Source: Aeromonas bestiarum
Lineage (GTDB): Bacteria > Pseudomonadota > Gammaproteobacteria > Enterobacterales > Aeromonadaceae
Length of the DNA: 64,000 nucleotides
Direction: 5' to 3'
Assembly (NCBI RefSeq): GCF_000819745.1
Contig: NZ_CDDA01000006.1
Span: 31,588 to 95,587, forward strand
The notes under the pieces are model-generated. The model worked only from the letters and a program-made list of their open reading frames with translations. It did no database searches and was not told the DNA's origin. Position 1 is the stretch's first letter. Every line of letters starts with the position of its first letter. The translations under genes were made by a program, and so were the position numbers. This document shows, piece by piece, positions 8,802 to 21,474 of this stretch.

Positions 8802-9260
8802 TTGTTGCGTGGTGCTCACGCCATCAGCCTGGACAGCAAAGGGCGACTGGCGATTCCGACCAAGTACCGTGATTGGCTGCGCGACGAAAGCGAGGGCCAG
8901 CTGGTCTGCACCATAGATATTGCCCATCCCTGCCTGCTGCTTTACCCCCTGAACGAATGGGAAGAGATAGAGCGCAAGCTCAAGATACTCTCCAGCATGA
9001 ACCCCGTAGAGCGCCGCTTGCAGCGGTTGTTGCTCGGCCATGCGACCGAATGCGAGCTGGATGGCAATGGCCGTCTGCTGCTGAGCCAGCCACTGCGTAG
9101 CCACGCCGGGCTGGACAAGAAGATCATGCTGGTGGGCCAGCTCAACAAGTTTGAGCTGTGGGATGAAGCCCGCTGGCAACAACAGGTCAATGACGACATT
9201 CAGGGCCTGCCCGAGGACGACTGGGCAAGCTCGCCACGACTACAGGATTTTTCTTTATAA
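8802..9260 (+). CDS. mraZ: Transcriptional regulator MraZ
   Basis: MraZ (152 aa) is a ring-forming DNA-binding protein of the AbrB-like (SpoVT/MraZ) type that represses the mra promoter. Two MraZ repeats are visible: [20 protein letters not shown] near the N-terminus and [16 protein letters not shown] in the second half, each with the DxxGR core. The start is a TTG at 8802; aligning LRGA with the E. coli MFRGA start leaves no ATG or GTG option nearby. AGGGA lies upstream. The length equals that of E. coli MraZ. It abuts rsmH with no gap. Confidence 0.94.
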   Translation: MLRGAHAISLDSKGRLAIPTKYRDWLRDESEGQLVCTIDIAHPCLLLYPLNEWEEIERKLKILSSMNPVERRLQRLLLGHATECELDGNGRLLLSQPLRSHAGLDKKIMLVGQLNKFELWDEARWQQQVNDDIQGLPEDDWASSPRLQDFSL

Positions 9261-10199
9261 ATGACCCAAGCCGCTGAACACATCACAGTGCTGTTGCACG
9301 AAGCCGTTGAAGGGCTGGCCATCAAGCCGGACGGCATCTACGTCGACGGTACTTTTGGCCGGGGTGGTCACTCTCGTCTCATTCTCCAGCACCTTGGCCC
9401 GAACGGCCGGCTGATCGCCATCGACCGGGATCCCCAGGCCATCGCCGAGGCGGCCAAGATCCAGGATCCCCGTTTCGAAATCGTGCACGGCCCCTTCTCC
9501 GGCATTACCACCTATCTGGCCGAGCGCGGTCTGCTGGGCAAGGTCGACGGCTTCCTACTGGATCTGGGTGTGTCTTCCCCCCAGCTGGACGATGCCGAGC
9601 GCGGTTTCAGCTTCATGAAAGACGGCCCGCTCGACATGCGGATGGACCCCACCTCAGGCCAGAGCGCCGCACAGTGGCTGGCTCGTGCCGATGTGGATGA
9701 CATCGCCTGGGTATTGAAGACCTTCGGCGAGGAGCGTTTCGCCAAGAAGATTGCCCGCGCCATCGTCCACGATCGGGTGACCGAGCCCTATGTGCGTACT
9801 CGTCAGCTGGCGGAGATGATTGCCCGGGTCAATCCGAGCAAGGAGAAGGGCAAGCACGCCGCCACCCGCAGCTTCCAGGCCATCCGCATCTATATCAACA
9901 GCGAGCTGGAGGAGATTGAGACAGCGCTGGACGGTGCCCTGCAGGCGTTGGCTCCCGAGGGGCGTCTTTCCGTCATCAGCTTCCACTCGCTGGAAGACCG
10001 GCTGGTGAAGCACTTCATCCGCAAGCACGAGAAAGGCCCCGAGGTGCCGCGCGGCATTCCGTTGACCGAGGCCCAGCTGGCCGGCGGTCGCAAATTGAAG
10101 TCGGTCGGCAAGGCGCTCAAGCCTTCCGAGCATGAAGTCACCGAAAACAGCCGATCCCGCAGCTCTGTGCTGCGGGTCGCCCAGCGACTGGCGGAGTAA
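9261..10199 (+). CDS. rsmH: 16S rRNA (cytosine-1402-N4)-methyltransferase
   Basis: RsmH (312 aa, formerly MraW) methylates N4 of C1402 in 16S rRNA, the same nucleotide that RsmI in this window methylates on the ribose. The S-adenosylmethionine site is seen in [15 protein letters not shown]. Other family blocks are [31 protein letters not shown] and [15 protein letters not shown]. The ATG follows the mraZ stop directly, so the two are probably coupled. The length is normal. Confidence 0.96.
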   Translation: MTQAAEHITVLLHEAVEGLAIKPDGIYVDGTFGRGGHSRLILQHLGPNGRLIAIDRDPQAIAEAAKIQDPRFEIVHGPFSGITTYLAERGLLGKVDGFLLDLGVSSPQLDDAERGFSFMKDGPLDMRMDPTSGQSAAQWLARADVDDIAWVLKTFGEERFAKKIARAIVHDRVTEPYVRTRQLAEMIARVNPSKEKGKHAATRSFQAIRIYINSELEEIETALDGALQALAPEGRLSVISFHSLEDRLVKHFIRKHEKGPEVPRGIPLTEAQLAGGRKLKSVGKALKPSEHEVTENSRSRSSVLRVAQRLAE

Positions 10200-10202
10200 G
10201 TC

Positions 10203-10517
10203 ATGAGCGAGGTGCGTGTTCATCTGGCCAGGGAGATCCTCGGCGATCTCTGGCGGCACAAGCTGCAGGTCGTGCTGGCCGTTGCCGTGCTGATCACCGC
10301 CTTTGCCGTGATCCTGGTCACCAACATGACCCGTGGCATGACCGCCAAGCAGAATGACCTGATGGCGGAAGAGGATCGGCTCAACATCGAATGGCGTCAC
10401 CTCTTGCTGGAACAGGGGACGCTGGCCGAGCACTCCCGCGTCGCGAGTCTGGCCATGGATAAATTGCAGATGGCTCGCCCGCTGGTGACCACCGAGAAGG
10501 TAATAACACAACCATGA
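10203..10517 (+). CDS. ftsL: Cell division protein FtsL
   Basis: FtsL (104 aa) is a bitopic inner-membrane protein that forms the FtsQLB complex and activates FtsWI at the septum. It has a short cytoplasmic N-terminus, one membrane helix (VVLAVAVLITAFAVILVT, about residues 21-38) and a periplasmic coiled coil containing KQNDLMAEEDRLNIEWRHLL. Sequence conservation in this family is low, so the call rests on topology, size and its place between rsmH and ftsI. It overlaps ftsI by four bases. Confidence 0.92.
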   Translation: MSEVRVHLAREILGDLWRHKLQVVLAVAVLITAFAVILVTNMTRGMTAKQNDLMAEEDRLNIEWRHLLLEQGTLAEHSRVASLAMDKLQMARPLVTTEKVITQP

Positions 10518-12265
10518 AACGCAAGGCATCTGCCAAGGCCCCACCCAAGGCGAAAGCACCGTCACTCTATCCGTGGCGCTTTCGCACGCTGGTGTTCTTC
10601 ATCGGCATTGCGTTTGCTGGCTTGATCCTTCGGCTGGCCTGGATCCAGGTGATAGATCCGGATCGGCTGCGCCAGGAGGGGGACATGCGTTCGCTGCGTA
10701 CCACAGCTACCCAGGCGGTGCGCGGCATGATCACCGACCGCAACGGCGAACAGCTTGCCGTGTCTGTGCCGGTGGAAGCCGTCTGGGCCGATCCCAAGAC
10801 GGTGCATGAATCCGGCGCCATTCATAACGAGCGCGCCTGGCTGGCGCTCTCCGCCGTGCTCAAGCTCGACATCAACACCCTCAAGCATCGCATCTCCAAC
10901 CCGAGCAAGCGCTTCGTCTACCTGCAGCGTCAGGTGACGCCAGCGGTGGCGGAATACATCAAGGGCCTCAAGCTGGGCGGCATCTATCTGCGCCCAGAGG
11001 CGCGCCGCTTCTATCCAACTGGCGAGATCAGCGCCCACCTGGTGGGGGTAACCAACATAGATGGCAGCGGTATCGAAGGGATAGAGCGCAGCTACAACGA
11101 GTGGCTGACCGCGACCCCGGGTGAGATGCGGGTGCGTAAAGACCGTCAGGGTCGGGTCATCGAGCGGCTTGGCCTGGTCAAGGAGGGCAAGAACGCCAAC
11201 GATCTGCAACTGAGCATCGACCAGCGGGTCCAGGCACTGGCCTATCGGGCGCTCAAGCGGGCCACCGACGAGAACAAGGCGACTTCCGGCTCCATGGTGA
11301 TGCTGGATGTGAAGACCGGCGAAGTGCTCGCCATGGTCAACACCCCCTCCTACAACCCGAACAACCGCGGTCAGTACCAGAGTTTCCGGGTGCGCAACCG
11401 GGTCGTGACCGATACCTATGAGCCGGGTTCTACCATCAAGCCCTTGATCCTGTTGAGTGCCCTGCAGGCGGGCGTCACCAGCTGGAAGGACACCATTCCG
11501 GGCGGACCCCTGTATATCGGGGCCAAGCAGATCCGTGACGTGAGCATCCACAAGGCGACCAACTTGTACGACATTCTGCGCTACTCCTCCAACATCGGCA
11601 TGTCGCGCATCGCGCTGCGGATGCCGGCGCAGGAGATGATCAACACCCTCAGCATGGTCGGTTTCGGCATGGACACCGGCAGCGGCCTGATGGGCGAGAG
11701 CAGCGGCATGCTGCCCCAGCGTCGTCGCTGGTCCGATATCGAACGGGCCACCCTCTCGTTTGGTTACGGTCTGCGGGTCACTCCGCTGCAGCTGGCCTCC
11801 GCCTACGCCACCCTGGCCAACAAGGGCAAGCGGGTGCCGCTCTCCATCGTCAAGGTGACCGAGCCGCCCAAGGGTGAGCAGGTCATCGACCACAATAACG
11901 CCAGCGCCATGCTGCAGGCGCTGGAGTACGTGGTGAGCAATGCCATTCCGAAAGCGCAGATCCCCGGTTACCGGGTCGGCGGCAAGAGTGGTACCGCCAA
12001 GGTCGCCGTCGCCGGCGGCTACGGCAAGGATTACATGGCCTGGTTCGCCGGTTTCGCCCCGGCCAGCAACCCCCGTTTCGTCATGGTGGTGGTGATCAAC
12101 GAGCCCAAGGGCGATGCCTACTACGGTGGTGCCGTTGCGACGCCGCCCTTTGCCGAAGCCATGGGCGGTGTGCTGCAGCTCTTCAATATTCGTCCCGATG
12201 CGGTACCGCCTGCAGTACCCGCCAAACTCGCCCGTACGGAGGCCCCCCTTGCACCGCGCACCTGA
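10514..12265 (+). CDS. ftsI: Peptidoglycan transpeptidase FtsI (PBP3)
   Basis: FtsI (583 aa) is the septal class B penicillin-binding protein that crosslinks new peptidoglycan with FtsW. After a basic cytoplasmic tail there is one membrane helix (LVFFIGIAFAGLILRLAW), a PBP dimer domain (RGMITDRNGEQLAVSVPVEA), then the transpeptidase domain. The three active-site motifs are present: STIK with the acylated Ser (EPGSTIKP), SSN (YSSNIGMSRIA) and KSGT (GGKSGTAKVA), where E. coli has KTGT. The last ten residues (TEAPLAPRT and stop) are encoded by the first copy of a tandem repeat that also carries the murE start region, so the C-terminus may have been shaped by that rearrangement. Confidence 0.97.
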   Translation: MKRKASAKAPPKAKAPSLYPWRFRTLVFFIGIAFAGLILRLAWIQVIDPDRLRQEGDMRSLRTTATQAVRGMITDRNGEQLAVSVPVEAVWADPKTVHESGAIHNERAWLALSAVLKLDINTLKHRISNPSKRFVYLQRQVTPAVAEYIKGLKLGGIYLRPEARRFYPTGEISAHLVGVTNIDGSGIEGIERSYNEWLTATPGEMRVRKDRQGRVIERLGLVKEGKNANDLQLSIDQRVQALAYRALKRATDENKATSGSMVMLDVKTGEVLAMVNTPSYNPNNRGQYQSFRVRNRVVTDTYEPGSTIKPLILLSALQAGVTSWKDTIPGGPLYIGAKQIRDVSIHKATNLYDILRYSSNIGMSRIALRMPAQEMINTLSMVGFGMDTGSGLMGESSGMLPQRRRWSDIERATLSFGYGLRVTPLQLASAYATLANKGKRVPLSIVKVTEPPKGEQVIDHNNASAMLQALEYVVSNAIPKAQIPGYRVGGKSGTAKVAVAGGYGKDYMAWFAGFAPASNPRFVMVVVINEPKGDAYYGGAVATPPFAEAMGGVLQLFNIRPDAVPPAVPAKLARTEAPLAPRT

Positions 12266-12463
12266 CCTGGCCCTCCATCCCATCTGTTCCGGGGCGTATT
12301 CCATGCTGTTTCGCGGTGTGAGCATCTGCATTCCTGCCCATACGGAGGCTTCCCATGTTGCACCGCGTACTTGACCTGGCCCTCCATCCCATCTGTTCTG
12401 GGGCGTATTCCATGCTGTTTCGCGGTGTGTGCGTCTGCATTCCTGCCCATACGGAGGCTTCCC

Positions 12464-12486
<23 letters not shown>
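12236..12486 (+). repeat. Tandem direct repeat spanning the ftsI end and murE start
   Basis: Two near-identical units lie head to tail, 12236-12341 (106 bp) and 12342-12450 (109 bp), followed by a partial third unit that begins at 12451 and runs into murE (to about 12486). Each unit begins ACGGAGG, the ribosome-binding site used by murE, and units 2 and 3 continue CTTCCCATGTTGCACCGCG, the murE start. Unit 1 has lost three bases at that point, including the A and T of the ATG. Apart from this gap and neighbouring substitutions, units 1 and 2 differ at about five positions. In every unit the frame that ends ftsI would read TEA...APRT and stop. Confidence 0.9.
12355..12483 (+). CDS. Possible 42-residue upstream ORF made by the murE start duplication
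   Basis: The second repeat unit keeps a full murE-like initiation site: ACGGAGG at 12342-12348, then ATG at 12355. The frame reads MLHRVLDLALHPICSG and so on for 42 codons and stops at 12481-12483, 20 bases inside murE and in a different frame. The first four codons copy the murE start almost exactly. It may be translated as a by-product, feed ribosomes to murE by coupling, or act as a decoy start. I have no evidence that the peptide itself has a function. Confidence 0.35.
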
Positions 12487-13944
<1,458 letters not shown>

Positions 13945-13948
<4 letters not shown>

Positions 13949-15300
13949 TGACCCTCAGGCTTGCCGACCTGGCGCAGGTACTCGATGCCCGTCTGATCGG
14001 TGACGACGGCGAGATCACGGCTGTCAGTACCGACACCCGTACCCTGGGCGCGGGTGCCCTGTTTGTCGCGCTGCGCGGCGAGCGTTTCGACGCCCACGAT
14101 TTCTGCGCGCAGGCGGTTGCCGCCGGGGCCTCTGCCCTGCTGGTCGAACGGGAATTGCCACTGGCCATTCCCCAGCTGGTTGTCACCGACAGTCTCAAGG
14201 GGCTGGGTCGCCTCGGCAAGCTGGTGCGCGAGCGCATCAACCCGAAAGTGCTGGCCATCACCGGCAGCTGTGGCAAGACCACGGTGAAAGAGATGGCGAC
14301 TGCCATCCTGCGTCATGAAGGCGAGGTGCTGGCCACCGCCGGCAACTTCAACAACGAAGTGGGCGTGCCGCTGACCCTGCTGCGGCTCGAGCCGCAACAC
14401 AAGTTTGCGGTGATGGAGCTGGGTGCCAACCATCCGGGCGAGATCGCCTGGACCACCTCACTGGCCCAGCCCGATGCCGCCCTCATCAACAACGTGGCGG
14501 CGGCTCATCTGGAGGGCTTCGGTTCTCTGGAAGGGGTCTTCCACGCCAAGAGCGAGATTTTTGAGGGGTTGGGCGAGGGCGGCACCGCCATCGTCAATGC
14601 CGACAACGAATTCTGGCCGAAGTGGCGTGAACTGGGCATCCAGTGTGCATTCTCCCTCGCAGATCAGAGTCAGTCCTTCCATGCCCGCAACATCGTGCTC
14701 AACGGGCAGGGCTGCGCCGAATTCGTGATGGTGACGCCGCAGGGTGAAATAAGCCTGACCCTGGCCATTCCAGGTCGCCACAACGTGGCCAATGCCCTGG
14801 CGGCCGCCGCCGGTTGTCTGGCGCTCGGTGCCTCGCTCGCCTCCGTCAAGGCGGGGCTGGAGCAGATGGCGCCGGTCAAGGGCCGCTTCTGCGTCCAGCG
14901 CTGGGGTGGTCTCACCCTGGTGGACGACACCTACAACGCCAGCGTGGAATCCGTGCTGGCGGGCATCGATGCCCTGACCGCCATGGGCGGCTACAAGGTG
15001 CTGGTATTCGGTGACATGAAGGAGTTGGGTGAGGAGTCTGCCGAGCAACACGCCCGGGTCGGACGCCACGCCCGTGAGCACGGTCTTGACGCCGTGCTGA
15101 CAGTAGGGGAACAGAGTCGCCACACCGCAGATGCCGCGGCTGGTCGACATTTCGATAACAAGGCGTCGTTGTTTGAAGTGCTTGCGCAAATGATAAATAC
15201 ACATCAAGAAATTTCGATTCTGGTCAAGGGCGCCCGCGGCTCCCGCATGGAAGATATCGTCAAGATGGTCGTTGACCGTCAGGAGTCGGCCACATGCTAG
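13945..15300 (+). CDS. murF: UDP-MurNAc-tripeptide:D-Ala-D-Ala ligase
   Basis: MurF (451 aa) joins D-alanyl-D-alanine to the UDP-MurNAc tripeptide, completing the pentapeptide. The Mur-ligase ATP loop is [15 protein letters not shown], with central-domain [13 protein letters not shown] and C-terminal [14 protein letters not shown] typical of MurF. The ATG at 13945 overlaps the murE stop; a second ATG at 13948 is possible. The D-Ala-D-Ala it uses must come from a ligase encoded elsewhere, since no ddl gene is in this cluster. It overlaps mraY by seven bases. Confidence 0.97.
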
Positions 15301-16376
15301 TCTGGCTGGCGGAATTGCTCACCCCGCACTTCACCTTCTTCAACGTCTTCTCCTACCTGACGTTTCGCGCCATCCTGTCTATCATCACGGGTCTGGTGGT
15401 GGCACTCTGGATGGGGCCGCGCCTCATCCGCCGTCTGCAGATCATGAAGTTCGGCCAGGTGATCCGCAACGATGGTCCCGAATCCCACCTCAGCAAGAAA
15501 GGCACCCCGACCATGGGCGGCCTGATGATCATCGCCGCCATCTTCACCTCTGTGCTGCTCTGGTGCCGCCTCGACAACCCCTATGTGTGGCTGGTGCTGT
15601 TCGTGCTCGGTGCATACGGTGCCATCGGCTTCGCCGATGACTACCTCAAGGTGGTGCGCAAGAATACCGACGGTCTGATTGCCCGCTGGAAGTACTTCTG
15701 GCAGTCGGCGGTCGCGCTGGGCGTGGCCGTGTTCCTCTACACTACGGCCACCCACGATGGCCAGACCCAGCTGGTGGTGCCCTTCCTCAAGGATGTGATG
15801 CCGCAGCTCGGCCTGATGTTCATCGTGCTGACCTACTTCGTGATCGTCGGCACCTCCAACGCGGTCAACCTGACCGACGGTCTGGATGGGCTGGCCATCA
15901 TGCCGACCGTGATGGTGGCGGGGGGCTTCGCACTGATCGCCTGGGCGACCGGCAACGTCAACTTCGCCAACTACCTGCACATTCCCTATGTGCCCTATAC
16001 CTCGGAGCTGGTGATCGTCTGTACCGCCATCGTGGGTGCGGGTCTGGGCTTCCTCTGGTTCAACACCTATCCGGCCCAGGTCTTCATGGGGGACGTAGGC
16101 TCCCTGGCCCTCGGCGGCGCGCTCGGCACCATAGCCGTGCTGGTGCGTCAGGAGTTCCTGCTGGTGATCATGGGGGGCGTCTTCGTGATGGAGACCGTCT
16201 CCGTGATCCTGCAGGTGGGCTCCTACAAGCTGCGCGGCGTGCGGATCTTCCGCATGGCCCCGATCCATCACCATTATGAGAAGAAGGGTTGGCCGGAGCC
16301 GCGCGTCATAGTGCGCTTCTGGATCATCACCCTCATGCTGGTGCTGCTCGGCCTCGCCACCCTGAAGGTGAGGTAA
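15294..16376 (+). CDS. mraY: Phospho-MurNAc-pentapeptide transferase (lipid I synthase)
   Basis: MraY (360 aa) is a membrane enzyme with about ten helices that transfers phospho-MurNAc-pentapeptide to undecaprenyl phosphate. Signature motifs are present: [20 protein letters not shown], the aspartate pair in [23 protein letters not shown], and the histidine box [15 protein letters not shown]. The length equals E. coli MraY. It sits between murF (7-bp overlap) and murD (3-bp gap), the standard order. Confidence 0.97.
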   Translation: MLVWLAELLTPHFTFFNVFSYLTFRAILSIITGLVVALWMGPRLIRRLQIMKFGQVIRNDGPESHLSKKGTPTMGGLMIIAAIFTSVLLWCRLDNPYVWLVLFVLGAYGAIGFADDYLKVVRKNTDGLIARWKYFWQSAVALGVAVFLYTTATHDGQTQLVVPFLKDVMPQLGLMFIVLTYFVIVGTSNAVNLTDGLDGLAIMPTVMVAGGFALIAWATGNVNFANYLHIPYVPYTSELVIVCTAIVGAGLGFLWFNTYPAQVFMGDVGSLALGGALGTIAVLVRQEFLLVIMGGVFVMETVSVILQVGSYKLRGVRIFRMAPIHHHYEKKGWPEPRVIVRFWIITLMLVLLGLATLKVR

Positions 16377-16379
16377 GCC

Positions 16380-17663
16380 ATGGTCATCATCATAGGACTC
16401 GGCAAAACCGGACTCTCCTGCGTCGATTACTTCCTCGGCCGTGGCGTCACGCCTCTGGTGATGGATACCCGCGCCAACCCGCCGGGCAAGGAGCAACTGC
16501 CCGCCGAGGTCGAACTGATCCAGGGGCTGGACGGCGATCTGCTCAAGCAGGCCCACATGATAGTGGCGAGCCCGGGCATTGCCCTCGCGACCCCCGAGCT
16601 GAAAGCCGCGGCCGAGTTCGGGGTGAGCATAGTCGGCGATATCGAGCTGTTCGTGCGCGAGACCCAGGTACCTGTCATCGCCATCACAGGTTCCAACGGC
16701 AAGAGCACTGTCACCACCCTGGTCGGCGAGATGATTGCCGAGGCGGGTCTCAAGGTCGGCGTCGGTGGCAACATAGGTACCCCGGCGCTGGAACTGCTCA
16801 AGCAGCCGATGGATCTCTGCGTGCTGGAGCTCTCCAGCTTCCAGCTGGAGACCACACACAGCCTGCGTGCGGCCGCCTCCGTGGTGTTAAACCTCAGTGA
16901 AGATCACATGGATCGCTATCAGGGCATGGCCGACTACCGCGCCGCCAAGATGGAGATCCATCAGCATTCCCAGCACATCCTGATCAACCGCGACGATGCC
17001 CAGACCCTGCCCGATGTGGGTCAGGTGTGGCAGAGCTTCGGCCTCGACTGCAACGGCTATGGCCGCTGCCTGCTGGAGGGCCGCCACTGGCTGACCCTGC
17101 ACGGGGAGCCGCTGCTCGCCGTGGACGAAATGAAGATTGTCGGTGCCCACAATCAGGCCAACGCCCTGGCGGCCATGGCCCTGTGCGATGCGGTGGGCAT
17201 TCCCCGCGAGCCGCAACTCGCCGTGCTGCGCCGCTTCGAAGGCCTGCCCCACCGTGCCCGCTTCGTGCGGGAGGTGAACGGGGTGCGCTGGATCAACGAC
17301 TCCAAGGCCACCAACGTGGGGGCGACCCTGGCCGCCGTGGCCGGTGTGCGTGAATCTGTGAAAGGCCGGTTGCTGTTGCTGGCCGGTGGCCAGGGCAAGG
17401 GCCAGGACTTTGGCCCTGTGCAGGCGCTGCTCGGCAGCCAGATCGATCACATGTACTGCTTCGGTCAGGATGCCGAGGTGCTGCTGGCACTGGGCGAGCA
17501 GACCGAGCGGGTCGCCTCCCTCGAAGCCGCAGTTGCCAAGGCCGCCGCCGATGCCAGACCCGGTGACTGGGTGCTGCTGGCGCCGGCCTGCGCCAGCCTG
17601 GATCAGTTCAAGTCTTTCGAAGCGCGCGGTGATCGTTTCACCGAGCTGGTGCAGACCTTATGA
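16380..17663 (+). CDS. murD: UDP-MurNAc-L-alanine:D-glutamate ligase
   Basis: MurD (427 aa) adds D-glutamate to UDP-MurNAc-L-alanine. The N-terminal nucleotide-binding loop [16 protein letters not shown] is followed by the ATP loop [37 protein letters not shown] and [16 protein letters not shown] are family blocks, the last in the C-terminal domain. The length is close to the E. coli enzyme. Its stop overlaps the ftsW start by four bases. Confidence 0.97.
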   Translation: MVIIIGLGKTGLSCVDYFLGRGVTPLVMDTRANPPGKEQLPAEVELIQGLDGDLLKQAHMIVASPGIALATPELKAAAEFGVSIVGDIELFVRETQVPVIAITGSNGKSTVTTLVGEMIAEAGLKVGVGGNIGTPALELLKQPMDLCVLELSSFQLETTHSLRAAASVVLNLSEDHMDRYQGMADYRAAKMEIHQHSQHILINRDDAQTLPDVGQVWQSFGLDCNGYGRCLLEGRHWLTLHGEPLLAVDEMKIVGAHNQANALAAMALCDAVGIPREPQLAVLRRFEGLPHRARFVREVNGVRWINDSKATNVGATLAAVAGVRESVKGRLLLLAGGQGKGQDFGPVQALLGSQIDHMYCFGQDAEVLLALGEQTERVASLEAAVAKAAADARPGDWVLLAPACASLDQFKSFEARGDRFTELVQTL

Positions 17664-18844
17664 ACGCCCTTGGCGCCATCGCAGGTGTGCTGCAACGCTG
17701 GTTGTTACCGGCGCGCCCGGCGGGTCTCTACGATCGGCAACTGGTGGTGCTGGCACTGGCCTTGATGGCTGTGGGTCTGGTGATAGTGGCTTCGGCCTCG
17801 ATCCCGGAGGGGATCGCCATCAACAACGATCCCTTCATGTTCGTGAAGCGCCACGGCCTCTTCCTGGTGATGGCGCTCGGCATCTCCTGGTTCGTGCTGC
17901 AGGTGCCCATGGCCCGCTGGCAGCACTACAACGGCCCCATGCTGGTGCTGGCCATCATAATGCTGGTGCTGGTGCTGCTGGTGGGCCGCAGTGTCAACGG
18001 TTCCATCCGCTGGCTGCCGCTCGGCCCCTTCAACCTGCAGCCGGCCGAGTTCGGCAAGCTGGCGCTGTTCGTCTATCTGGCGGGCTACCTGGTGCGCCGT
18101 CAGAGCGAGGTACGCGAGCGCTTCATCGGCTTCATGAAGCCGATGGCCGTGCTGTTCGTGGTGGCCATACTGCTGCTGGCCCAGCCCGACCTGGGATCCG
18201 TGGTGGTGATGTTTGTGACCTCGCTGGGCATGCTGTTCCTGGCGGGGGCGCGGCTGGTGCAGTTCATCGGCCTCATCCTGGTAGGGGTGAGCGCAGTGGT
18301 GACCCTGATCATCGCCGAGCCTTACCGGATGCGGCGGGTGACCTCCTTCCTCGACCCCTGGGCCGATCCGTTCGGCAGCGGCTACCAGCTGACCCAGTCG
18401 CTGATGGCGTTCGGTCGTGGCAGCTGGTTTGGCGAGGGGCTTGGCAACTCGATCCAGAAGATGGAGTACCTGCCGGAGGCGCACACCGACTTCGTGTTTG
18501 CGATCCTGGGCGAAGAGCTGGGCTACGTGGGCGTGCTGGGCGCGCTCTTCCTCATCTTCGCGCTGGCATTCAAGGCACTCAAGCTGGGGCACCAGGCACT
18601 GGTGGCCGAGCGCTTGTATGAAGGCTATCTGGCCATCGGCATCGGCATCTGGTTCAGCTTCCAGACCTTCGTCAACGTCGGTGCCGCCAGCGGCATGATG
18701 CCGACCAAGGGTCTGACCCTGCCGCTGGTCAGCTACGGTGGTTCCAGTCTCATCATCATGATGGTGGCGGTGAGCATGTTGATTCGTATCGATTTCGAGT
18801 TGCGCCAGGCCAGTGCCCAGGCGCGCGTGCGGGAGGTTTCGTGA
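17660..18844 (+). CDS. ftsW: Septal peptidoglycan polymerase FtsW
   Basis: FtsW (394 aa) is a SEDS-family glycosyltransferase that polymerises lipid II at the septum together with FtsI. About ten membrane helices are evident. Family motifs include [48 protein letters not shown] and the C-terminal [17 protein letters not shown]. The acidic catalytic residue expected in the large periplasmic loop lies near [14 protein letters not shown]. It overlaps both murD and murG by four bases. Confidence 0.96.
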   Translation: MNALGAIAGVLQRWLLPARPAGLYDRQLVVLALALMAVGLVIVASASIPEGIAINNDPFMFVKRHGLFLVMALGISWFVLQVPMARWQHYNGPMLVLAIIMLVLVLLVGRSVNGSIRWLPLGPFNLQPAEFGKLALFVYLAGYLVRRQSEVRERFIGFMKPMAVLFVVAILLLAQPDLGSVVVMFVTSLGMLFLAGARLVQFIGLILVGVSAVVTLIIAEPYRMRRVTSFLDPWADPFGSGYQLTQSLMAFGRGSWFGEGLGNSIQKMEYLPEAHTDFVFAILGEELGYVGVLGALFLIFALAFKALKLGHQALVAERLYEGYLAIGIGIWFSFQTFVNVGAASGMMPTKGLTLPLVSYGGSSLIIMMVAVSMLIRIDFELRQASAQARVREVS

Positions 18845-19926
18845 GCAAGACTCTGTTGGTGATGGCGGGCGGTACCGGGGGCCATGTGTTCCCCGGCCTG
18901 GCCGTGGCCGATCGCCTCAAGGCCCAGGGCTGGACCATTCACTGGCTCGGCACCGCCGACCGGATGGAGGCAGAGCTGGTGCCTGCCCACGGTTATCCCA
19001 TCTCCTTCATCGACATTCAGGGGGTGCGCGGCAATGGCATCAAACGTCTGCTGGCTGCCCCCTATCGCATCGTCAAATCCGTGCTGCAGGCGCGCCGTGT
19101 GCTCAAGACCATACGGCCCGACGTGGTGCTCGGTATGGGGGGCTTTGCCTCCGGCCCGGGCGGTGTGGCGGCCTGGCTGTCCGGCATTCCCTTGCTGTTG
19201 CACGAGCAGAATGCGGCGGCCGGCCTGACCAACAAGCTGCTGGCGCGCCTCGCCAAGCGGGTGCTGATGGCGTTCCCGGGGGCGTTTGCACCGAGTCGTC
19301 GCACCGCAGTGGTGGGCAATCCGGTGCGTCCCGAAGTGGTAGCCCTGCCGGATCCGCAATTGCGCAGCAGCGCAGAGCCGCTGCACCTGCTGATCGTCGG
19401 TGGCAGCCTGGGTGCCCGGGTGCTCAACGAGCAGGTTCCGCCAGCCGTTGCTGCTGCCGGTGTCCCCATTGCGGTGCGTCATCAGTGCGGCAAGGGCAAC
19501 CGTGAGGCCGTCGCGCAGGCGTATGCCGGGCAGGGCGTCGAAGCCGAGGTGAGCGAATTTATCAAGGACATGGCCGATGCCTACGCCTGGGCCGATCTGG
19601 TGGTGTGTCGCGCGGGGGCCCTGACGGTCTCCGAAGTCGCTGCCGCCGGGGTCGCCGCCATTTTTGTGCCACTGCCCCATGCGGTGGATGATCACCAGAC
19701 CCGCAATGCCCTGACCCTGGTCGACGGCGGCGGTGCTGAATTCCTGCCCCAATCCGAGCTGACCACGGCCTCGCTGGCCGCACGCCTCAGCTGGCTTGCC
19801 GGCCGCAGGGAAACCCTATTGAACATGGCCCAAGCTGCCCGTCGCGTCGCTATTACCGATGCCGCCGAGCGGGTTGCCGATGAGTGTAAACGACTCGCCG
19901 CTGGGCAGACTGAGAGAGAACTATGA
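18841..19926 (+). CDS. murG: UDP-GlcNAc:lipid I GlcNAc transferase (lipid II synthase)
   Basis: MurG (361 aa) is a peripheral membrane GT-B glycosyltransferase that makes lipid II on the cytoplasmic face. The N-terminal glycine loop [17 protein letters not shown], the second loop [16 protein letters not shown], and the C-terminal [17 protein letters not shown] and [12 protein letters not shown] blocks identify it. The start is a GTG at 18841 overlapping the ftsW stop. The length is slightly above that of the E. coli enzyme. Confidence 0.97.
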   Translation: MSKTLLVMAGGTGGHVFPGLAVADRLKAQGWTIHWLGTADRMEAELVPAHGYPISFIDIQGVRGNGIKRLLAAPYRIVKSVLQARRVLKTIRPDVVLGMGGFASGPGGVAAWLSGIPLLLHEQNAAAGLTNKLLARLAKRVLMAFPGAFAPSRRTAVVGNPVRPEVVALPDPQLRSSAEPLHLLIVGGSLGARVLNEQVPPAVAAAGVPIAVRHQCGKGNREAVAQAYAGQGVEAEVSEFIKDMADAYAWADLVVCRAGALTVSEVAAAGVAAIFVPLPHAVDDHQTRNALTLVDGGGAEFLPQSELTTASLAARLSWLAGRRETLLNMAQAARRVAITDAAERVADECKRLAAGQTEREL

Positions 19927-21377
19927 CCAAGGTTGAACTGGCAAAACTGCGTACCCTGATCCCCGAAATGCGTCGCGTGCGTCGCATCCACTTTATCGGA
20001 ATAGGTGGCGCCGGTATGGGCGGGATCGCCGAGGTGCTTGCCAACGAAGGGTATCAGGTAACCGGATCGGATCTGGCCCGCAATGCGGTGACCGAGCGGC
20101 TGGCGTCGCTGGGGGCTCATATCTTCGTGGGCCACAGCGCCGAGCATGTGAGCGAGGCGAGCGTGGTGGTGGTCTCTACCGCCATCAAGCAGGACAACCC
20201 CGAGCTGCTGGCCGCCCGCGAGCTGCGTATCCCCGTGGTGCGCCGCGCCGAGATGCTGGCCGAGCTGATGCGTTTCCGTCACGGCATCGCCATCGCCGGC
20301 ACCCACGGCAAGACCACCACCACCAGTCTGGTGGCGAGCATCTATGCCGAAGCCGATCGTGATCCGACCTTCGTCATCGGTGGCCTGCTCAACAGCGCCG
20401 GCACCAATGCCCGCCTGGGCAGCAGCCGTTATCTGATCGCCGAAGCGGACGAGAGCGACGCCTCCTTCCTGCATCTGCAGCCCATGGTTTCCATAGTGAC
20501 CAACATCGAAGCGGATCACATGGACACCTATGGCGGTGACTTCTCCCGCTTGAAGGCCACCTTCATCGACTTTTTGCACAACCTGCCCTTCTACGGTCTG
20601 GCCGTGGTGTGTGTGGATGATCCCGTGATCCGTGGCATGCTGCCGGAGATCGCCCGTCCGACCATCACCTATGGTCTCTGCGATGATGCCGACGTGCAGG
20701 TGCTGGACTTCGTGCAGACCAGCAACCGCAGCCGTTTCCGGGTCCGTCGCGCGGGCGCCGGTGAGCTGGAAGTGACCCTGAACCTGCCGGGCATCCACAA
20801 TGCGCTCAATGCCGCTGCAGCGATTGCGGTCGCTACCGAAGACGGGATCGGCGATGATGCCATCATCCGGGCGCTGGCCAAGTTTGAAGGCGTGGGTCGC
20901 CGCTTCCAGCAATATGGCGAATTCGAGACCGGCCGTGGCAAGGCCATGCTGGTGGACGACTACGGTCACCACCCGAGCGAAGTCAAGGTGACCATCAATG
21001 CCGCTCGTGCCGGCTGGCCCGAGAAGCGCCTGGTCATGGTATTCCAGCCGCACCGCTACACCCGTACCCGCGATCTCTATGAAGATTTTGCGGACGTGCT
21101 CTCCAAGGTGGATGTGCTGGTGATGCTGGAGGTCTATGCCGCCGGTGAAGAGCCCATCCCGGGGGCCGATGGCCGCGCCCTGTGCCGCTCCATCCGCTCC
21201 CGTGGCAACCTGGAACCCATCTTTGTCGCTACCCCGGACGACGTACCCGCCGTGCTGGCAGGACTGGTCGGCGAGGGGGATCTGGTGCTGACCCAAGGCG
21301 CGGGGAACGTAGGTGCACTGGCACGCCGTCTCGGCGAGATGAAATTGAGCATAGAGAGCATGAAATCCGGCGCCTGA
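19923..21377 (+). CDS. murC: UDP-MurNAc:L-alanine ligase
   Basis: MurC (484 aa) starts the peptide stem by adding L-alanine to UDP-MurNAc. The N-terminal domain has [17 protein letters not shown] and the ATP loop is [42 protein letters not shown] and [15 protein letters not shown] are further family blocks. It overlaps the murG stop by four bases. In E. coli ddlB follows; here the next gene is ftsQ after a 97-bp gap that contains a strong promoter. Confidence 0.97.
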   Translation: MTKVELAKLRTLIPEMRRVRRIHFIGIGGAGMGGIAEVLANEGYQVTGSDLARNAVTERLASLGAHIFVGHSAEHVSEASVVVVSTAIKQDNPELLAARELRIPVVRRAEMLAELMRFRHGIAIAGTHGKTTTTSLVASIYAEADRDPTFVIGGLLNSAGTNARLGSSRYLIAEADESDASFLHLQPMVSIVTNIEADHMDTYGGDFSRLKATFIDFLHNLPFYGLAVVCVDDPVIRGMLPEIARPTITYGLCDDADVQVLDFVQTSNRSRFRVRRAGAGELEVTLNLPGIHNALNAAAAIAVATEDGIGDDAIIRALAKFEGVGRRFQQYGEFETGRGKAMLVDDYGHHPSEVKVTINAARAGWPEKRLVMVFQPHRYTRTRDLYEDFADVLSKVDVLVMLEVYAAGEEPIPGADGRALCRSIRSRGNLEPIFVATPDDVPAVLAGLVGEGDLVLTQGAGNVGALARRLGEMKLSIESMKSGA

Positions 21378-21393
21378 GGGCCCAATGAGTATT

Positions 21394-21421
21394 TTGACCG
21401 CCAAGCCGGGGCCTATATAAT
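21394..21421 (+). promoter_or_regulatory. Strong candidate promoter in front of ftsQAZ
   Basis: TTGACC (21394-21399) and a perfect TATAAT (21416-21421) are 16 bases apart in the murC-ftsQ gap, where E. coli would have ddlB. It would let ftsQAZ be transcribed separately from the mur genes. Confidence 0.7.
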
Positions 21422-21474
21422 GGCGGACCGGTCTGCAAAGGGCCGGCATGGCGCGTTAAACGGGGAAAGATCGG

